A stretch of 64,000 nt of DNA from Frigoriglobus tundricola (GTDB taxonomy: Bacteria > Planctomycetota > Planctomycetia > Gemmatales > Gemmataceae), in assembly GCF_013128195.2 (NCBI RefSeq), contig NZ_CP053452.2, forward strand, positions 4,340,001-4,404,000, written 5' to 3'. Shown here piece by piece: positions 61,801 to 64,000 of the stretch; within the stretch, counting starts at the first letter, position 1, and each line of letters starts with the position of its first letter. The position numbers were made by a program, and so were the translations under genes. The notes under the pieces were generated by a model. It saw nothing but the letters and a program-made list of their open reading frames with translations, had not been told where the DNA came from and did not search any database.

Positions 61801-64000
61801 TCAACCGACGTACAGCCCGGCCGTGATGCCGGGCAGCGGGTCCAGCCAGGCGATGCCCAGCGGGTTGTTGGCCCGGAGCGCCGAGTTGTCCAACAGCTCG
61901 ACGTAGCCGCTGGCCGGGCCGCCCGGAGCGGCGATCAGATCCACCTGCCCGTTGCCGTGAGCGTCCACCGCGGCGAGGCGGACCCCGGAGTTCGTCCCCG
62001 ACCACAGGAACTCGTCCATCAGGTCGGTCGGCCCCTGGCCGGTCACCAGGGCCTGCCCGCTGACGACCCGCACGTATGCCGGGCCGGTGGCGGTCCCCCC
62101 GATAATGTCGGCGTACCCGTCGCCGTTGATGTCGCCCACTGTGAGGTTGACGCCGAGGAGGTACTGCGGCGGGTACAGGAAGTAGTCGGGGATCAGTTTC
62201 TGGACCCCGAGGCCCGTCGCGAGGGCGCGGCCGTCGAACGTGGAGATCAGCGGCACCCCGTTCCCGGGCGCGGTCACGATGTCGGCGTACCCGTCGCCGT
62301 TGATGTCGCCGACCGCCACTCTCGCGCCGCCCGGGGTTCCTGCCGGGAACGCGAAGAACGCAGCGAGAACGTTCAGGCCGTGCCCGTCGAGGACGGCCAC
62401 GACCGGTAGGGCGATCTGGTCCGTGCCGAGAACGATGTCGGGGTGCCCGGGGCCGTACACGTCGCCGGCCGCGACGAAGAACCCGCCGGTGTAGCCGGGG
62501 AACGGATCGGCGCTGGCGATCGGCGCGCCCGTCGCGCCGTCGAAGACGCGGATCACCCCTTCGGCGCCGGCCGCGGGGACGGTGATGAGGTCGGGGACGC
62601 CGTCGCCGTTCAAATCGGCCAGCGCGAACCGGACGCCGCCGGTGTAGCTCGGTCCGTACGGCGTGACGGAAAAGGCCAGGCTCCCGTCCGGGCGGAACAC
62701 GAACACCTGCGACGCATACGGCCCGGAATCCAGCGCCACCGCCCAGCCGGTCGGGACGGCGGCCTGGGCCACCGGCGCCGCGGGGGGCGGTGGCGGCACG
62801 GCGGGCGGGACGACCGGCGGGGTCGTGACGACCGGCGCGGCCGCCAGCCCGTATGGCAGGTTCACATTGGTCATCGCGTAACTGGCGCTGACCGGGTCGA
62901 GGTTGCTGTCAACAGTGGTCGTGGCCACCAGCCCGGCGAAGGTGAGTTGCCCGCCGTACTCCGCCGCAACGGGATAGTAGAGCTGGTTGTGGATCGGGTC
63001 CGTCTGGGGGAAGACGGTTCGGAGGGACCAGGCCGAGCCGGCGAGCGTCGCCACCCGGATCTGCCCGGAGAACTCGTTGGCGTGGCTGACCGTCAAGTGC
63101 TGGGCGCCTTCGTCGGAGAAGACGATGTTCGGCCGCCCCTGGGCGTCGAAGAACAACTGCGGGGCGAACCCGGTGTAGTGCGGGCCGTCGGCCCCGACGT
63201 AGCCGCCCGGGCCGTTCGCCACCACCGCACTCGTCCAGGTGCCGTTCGCGAGCGTGTGGTACAGCAGCTCCGAACCTTCGGGCGACCCCGTCGCGTACCG
63301 CTGGACGTAATAGCTCGCGATCGCCACCTGACCGGTGGGCGACACGGCGATGCTCGCGCCCAGCCCGGCGTCCGCGGGGCCGCCGTTGATCGGCGCCTGC
63401 ACCACCTGGGTCGCCCACGACCCGCCGCTGTTGGTGGCGTACATGAGCGTGCTATCGATCGTGGAGAACGCCCCGGCGATGTAGAACTCCGGCGTGTACG
63501 CGACGTGGGCGTGGTTCGCCGCGTCCACGGCCAGCGAGATGAACCGGGGCGCCCACCGCGCACCCGATTCCCACACGTCCTGGTTCAGGTCGGCGGTGGT
63601 CGCGATCGCGGCGAACGACCACGCCCCGCCGGCGTTCGTGGCGTAGTTCAGCGTCCCGGTGCCGAAGTTGCTGACCCCCGTTGCGGCCACGCTCGTTTCG
63701 GTGAACACGAAGCTGATCGAGCCGTTCGGGCCGGCGGCGGCCACCAGCGTGTTCGGTCCCCACAGGCTCTGCATCGGCGGCGCGATCGTTTCGACCTTCT
63801 GCCACCCGGCGCTGGTCCGCTCGAAGTGCTCGATGCGGGTCGCGTACAGGCTCCCGTTCCACTGTTTCTCCAGGAGCAGCACGTGTGCGGTGCCGTCGGA
63901 GGTGAACACGAGCTGCGCGGCCCGCGCCGCGTCCTCCACCTGCGCGGCGGAACCGTACTGGCTCCGGGTGAACGTGGCGGCCGTGGTGACCGTCGTGTCC
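61801..64000 (-). CDS. Large FG-GAP/VCBS-repeat protein (5' end outside window)
   Basis: At least 733 codons are open to the right edge with no stop, so the start lies beyond 64000; a GTG at 63939 is only an internal possibility. The first ~400 visible residues are a beta-rich propeller-like region. From about nt 62640 downward come FG-GAP repeats with calcium-loop sequences: LADLNGDGVPDLITV, VGDINGDGYADIVTAPG and VGDINGDGYADIIGG, ending NPLGIAWLDPLPGITAGLYVG. Repeats of this sort are extracellular and bind calcium; planctomycetes encode many as surface or secreted proteins. The signal peptide would be outside the window. Confidence 0.85.
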   Translation of the reverse strand, partial: DTTVTTAATFTRSQYGSAAQVEDAARAAQLVFTSDGTAHVLLLEKQWNGSLYATRIEHFERTSAGWQKVETIAPPMQSLWGPNTLVAAAGPNGSISFVFTETSVAATGVSNFGTGTLNYATNAGGAWSFAAIATTADLNQDVWESGARWAPRFISLAVDAANHAHVAYTPEFYIAGAFSTIDSTLMYATNSGGSWATQVVQAPINGGPADAGLGASIAVSPTGQVAIASYYVQRYATGSPEGSELLYHTLANGTWTSAVVANGPGGYVGADGPHYTGFAPQLFFDAQGRPNIVFSDEGAQHLTVSHANEFSGQIRVATLAGSAWSLRTVFPQTDPIHNQLYYPVAAEYGGQLTFAGLVATTTVDSNLDPVSASYAMTNVNLPYGLAAAPVVTTPPVVPPAVPPPPPAAPVAQAAVPTGWAVALDSGPYASQVFVFRPDGSLAFSVTPYGPSYTGGVRFALADLNGDGVPDLITVPAAGAEGVIRVFDGATGAPIASADPFPGYTGGFFVAAGDVYGPGHPDIVLGTDQIALPVVAVLDGHGLNVLAAFFAFPAGTPGGARVAVGDINGDGYADIVTAPGNGVPLISTFDGRALATGLGVQKLIPDYFLYPPQYLLGVNLTVGDINGDGYADIIGGTATGPAYVRVVSGQALVTGQGPTDLMDEFLWSGTNSGVRLAAVDAHGNGQVDLIAAPGGPASGYVELLDNSALRANNPLGIAWLDPLPGITAGLYVG

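Overview
The window is GC-rich chromosomal DNA from a planctomycete, most likely a member of the Gemmataceae (Gemmata-like). That assignment is an inference from gene content, not from a marker gene. The evidence is a DUF1501 Tat-signal protein, a DUF1559 lipoprotein, Uma2 (DUF820) proteins, tandem WD40 genes, a large FG-GAP repeat protein, a stand-alone Hanks-type kinase, and a PilM operon whose proteins carry long Gly-Pro runs. No tRNA, rRNA, CRISPR array or replication origin was seen.

Layout. 0.3-2.8 kb: an Aas-like acyltransferase/acyl-ACP synthetase. 2.8-4.3 kb: an IS4/Tn5-type insertion sequence. 4.3-5.6 kb: gene-poor DNA with an AT-rich island. 5.6-10.1 kb: a soluble chemoreceptor, a small 4-TM transporter, a histidine kinase and an HNH protein. 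10.1-13.2 kb (minus): phosphoesterase, frameshifted phospholipase-like gene, DUF1501 protein. 13.4-16.3 kb: transposase remnant and a large TerD-like protein. 16.6-19.1 kb: TetR repressor divergent from a DoxX-like protein and an old yellow enzyme, with a clear operator between them. 19.6-27 kb: MnmE coupled to a DUF2007 protein, M32 carboxypeptidase, kinase, DUF1559 lipoprotein, rhomboid protease. 27.5-34.8 kb: PilM-type pilus/secretion operon ended by a strong terminator. 35-42 kb: transporters, PQQ-propeller protein, two paralogous small secreted proteins, and a PemK-like toxin behind an unknown partner. 42-47.7 kb: Hen1 RNA methyltransferase coupled to a HEAT-like gene, a permuted NlpC/P60-like protein, a DUF58/BatD-like pair, Uma2. 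47.7-58.7 kb: HAD nucleotidase, glycerol kinase, VOC protein, a VWA protein with a histone-H1-like tail, PheT, Uma2, class III CoA-transferase. 58.8-64 kb: three WD40 genes and the end of an FG-GAP protein.

The most unusual feature is a MITE-like palindromic repeat of about 134 bp, with 12-bp terminal inverted repeats (GAACCCACCCCC...GGGGGTGGGTTC) and two internal hairpins. It is inserted in frame inside three unrelated protein genes (aas-like, mnmE, glpK) and translated on either strand, adding about 50-70 residues to each protein. A second, different palindromic insert sits near the N-terminus of PheT. These resemble in concept the protein-coding palindromic elements of Rickettsia.

Several genes are interrupted by single-base shifts or a stop: the phospholipase-like gene, PilM, its downstream neighbour, glpK and the third WD40 gene. 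Two of these are in G/C homopolymers inside Gly-Pro codon runs. They may be sequencing errors, slippage or real decay; the sequence alone cannot decide.
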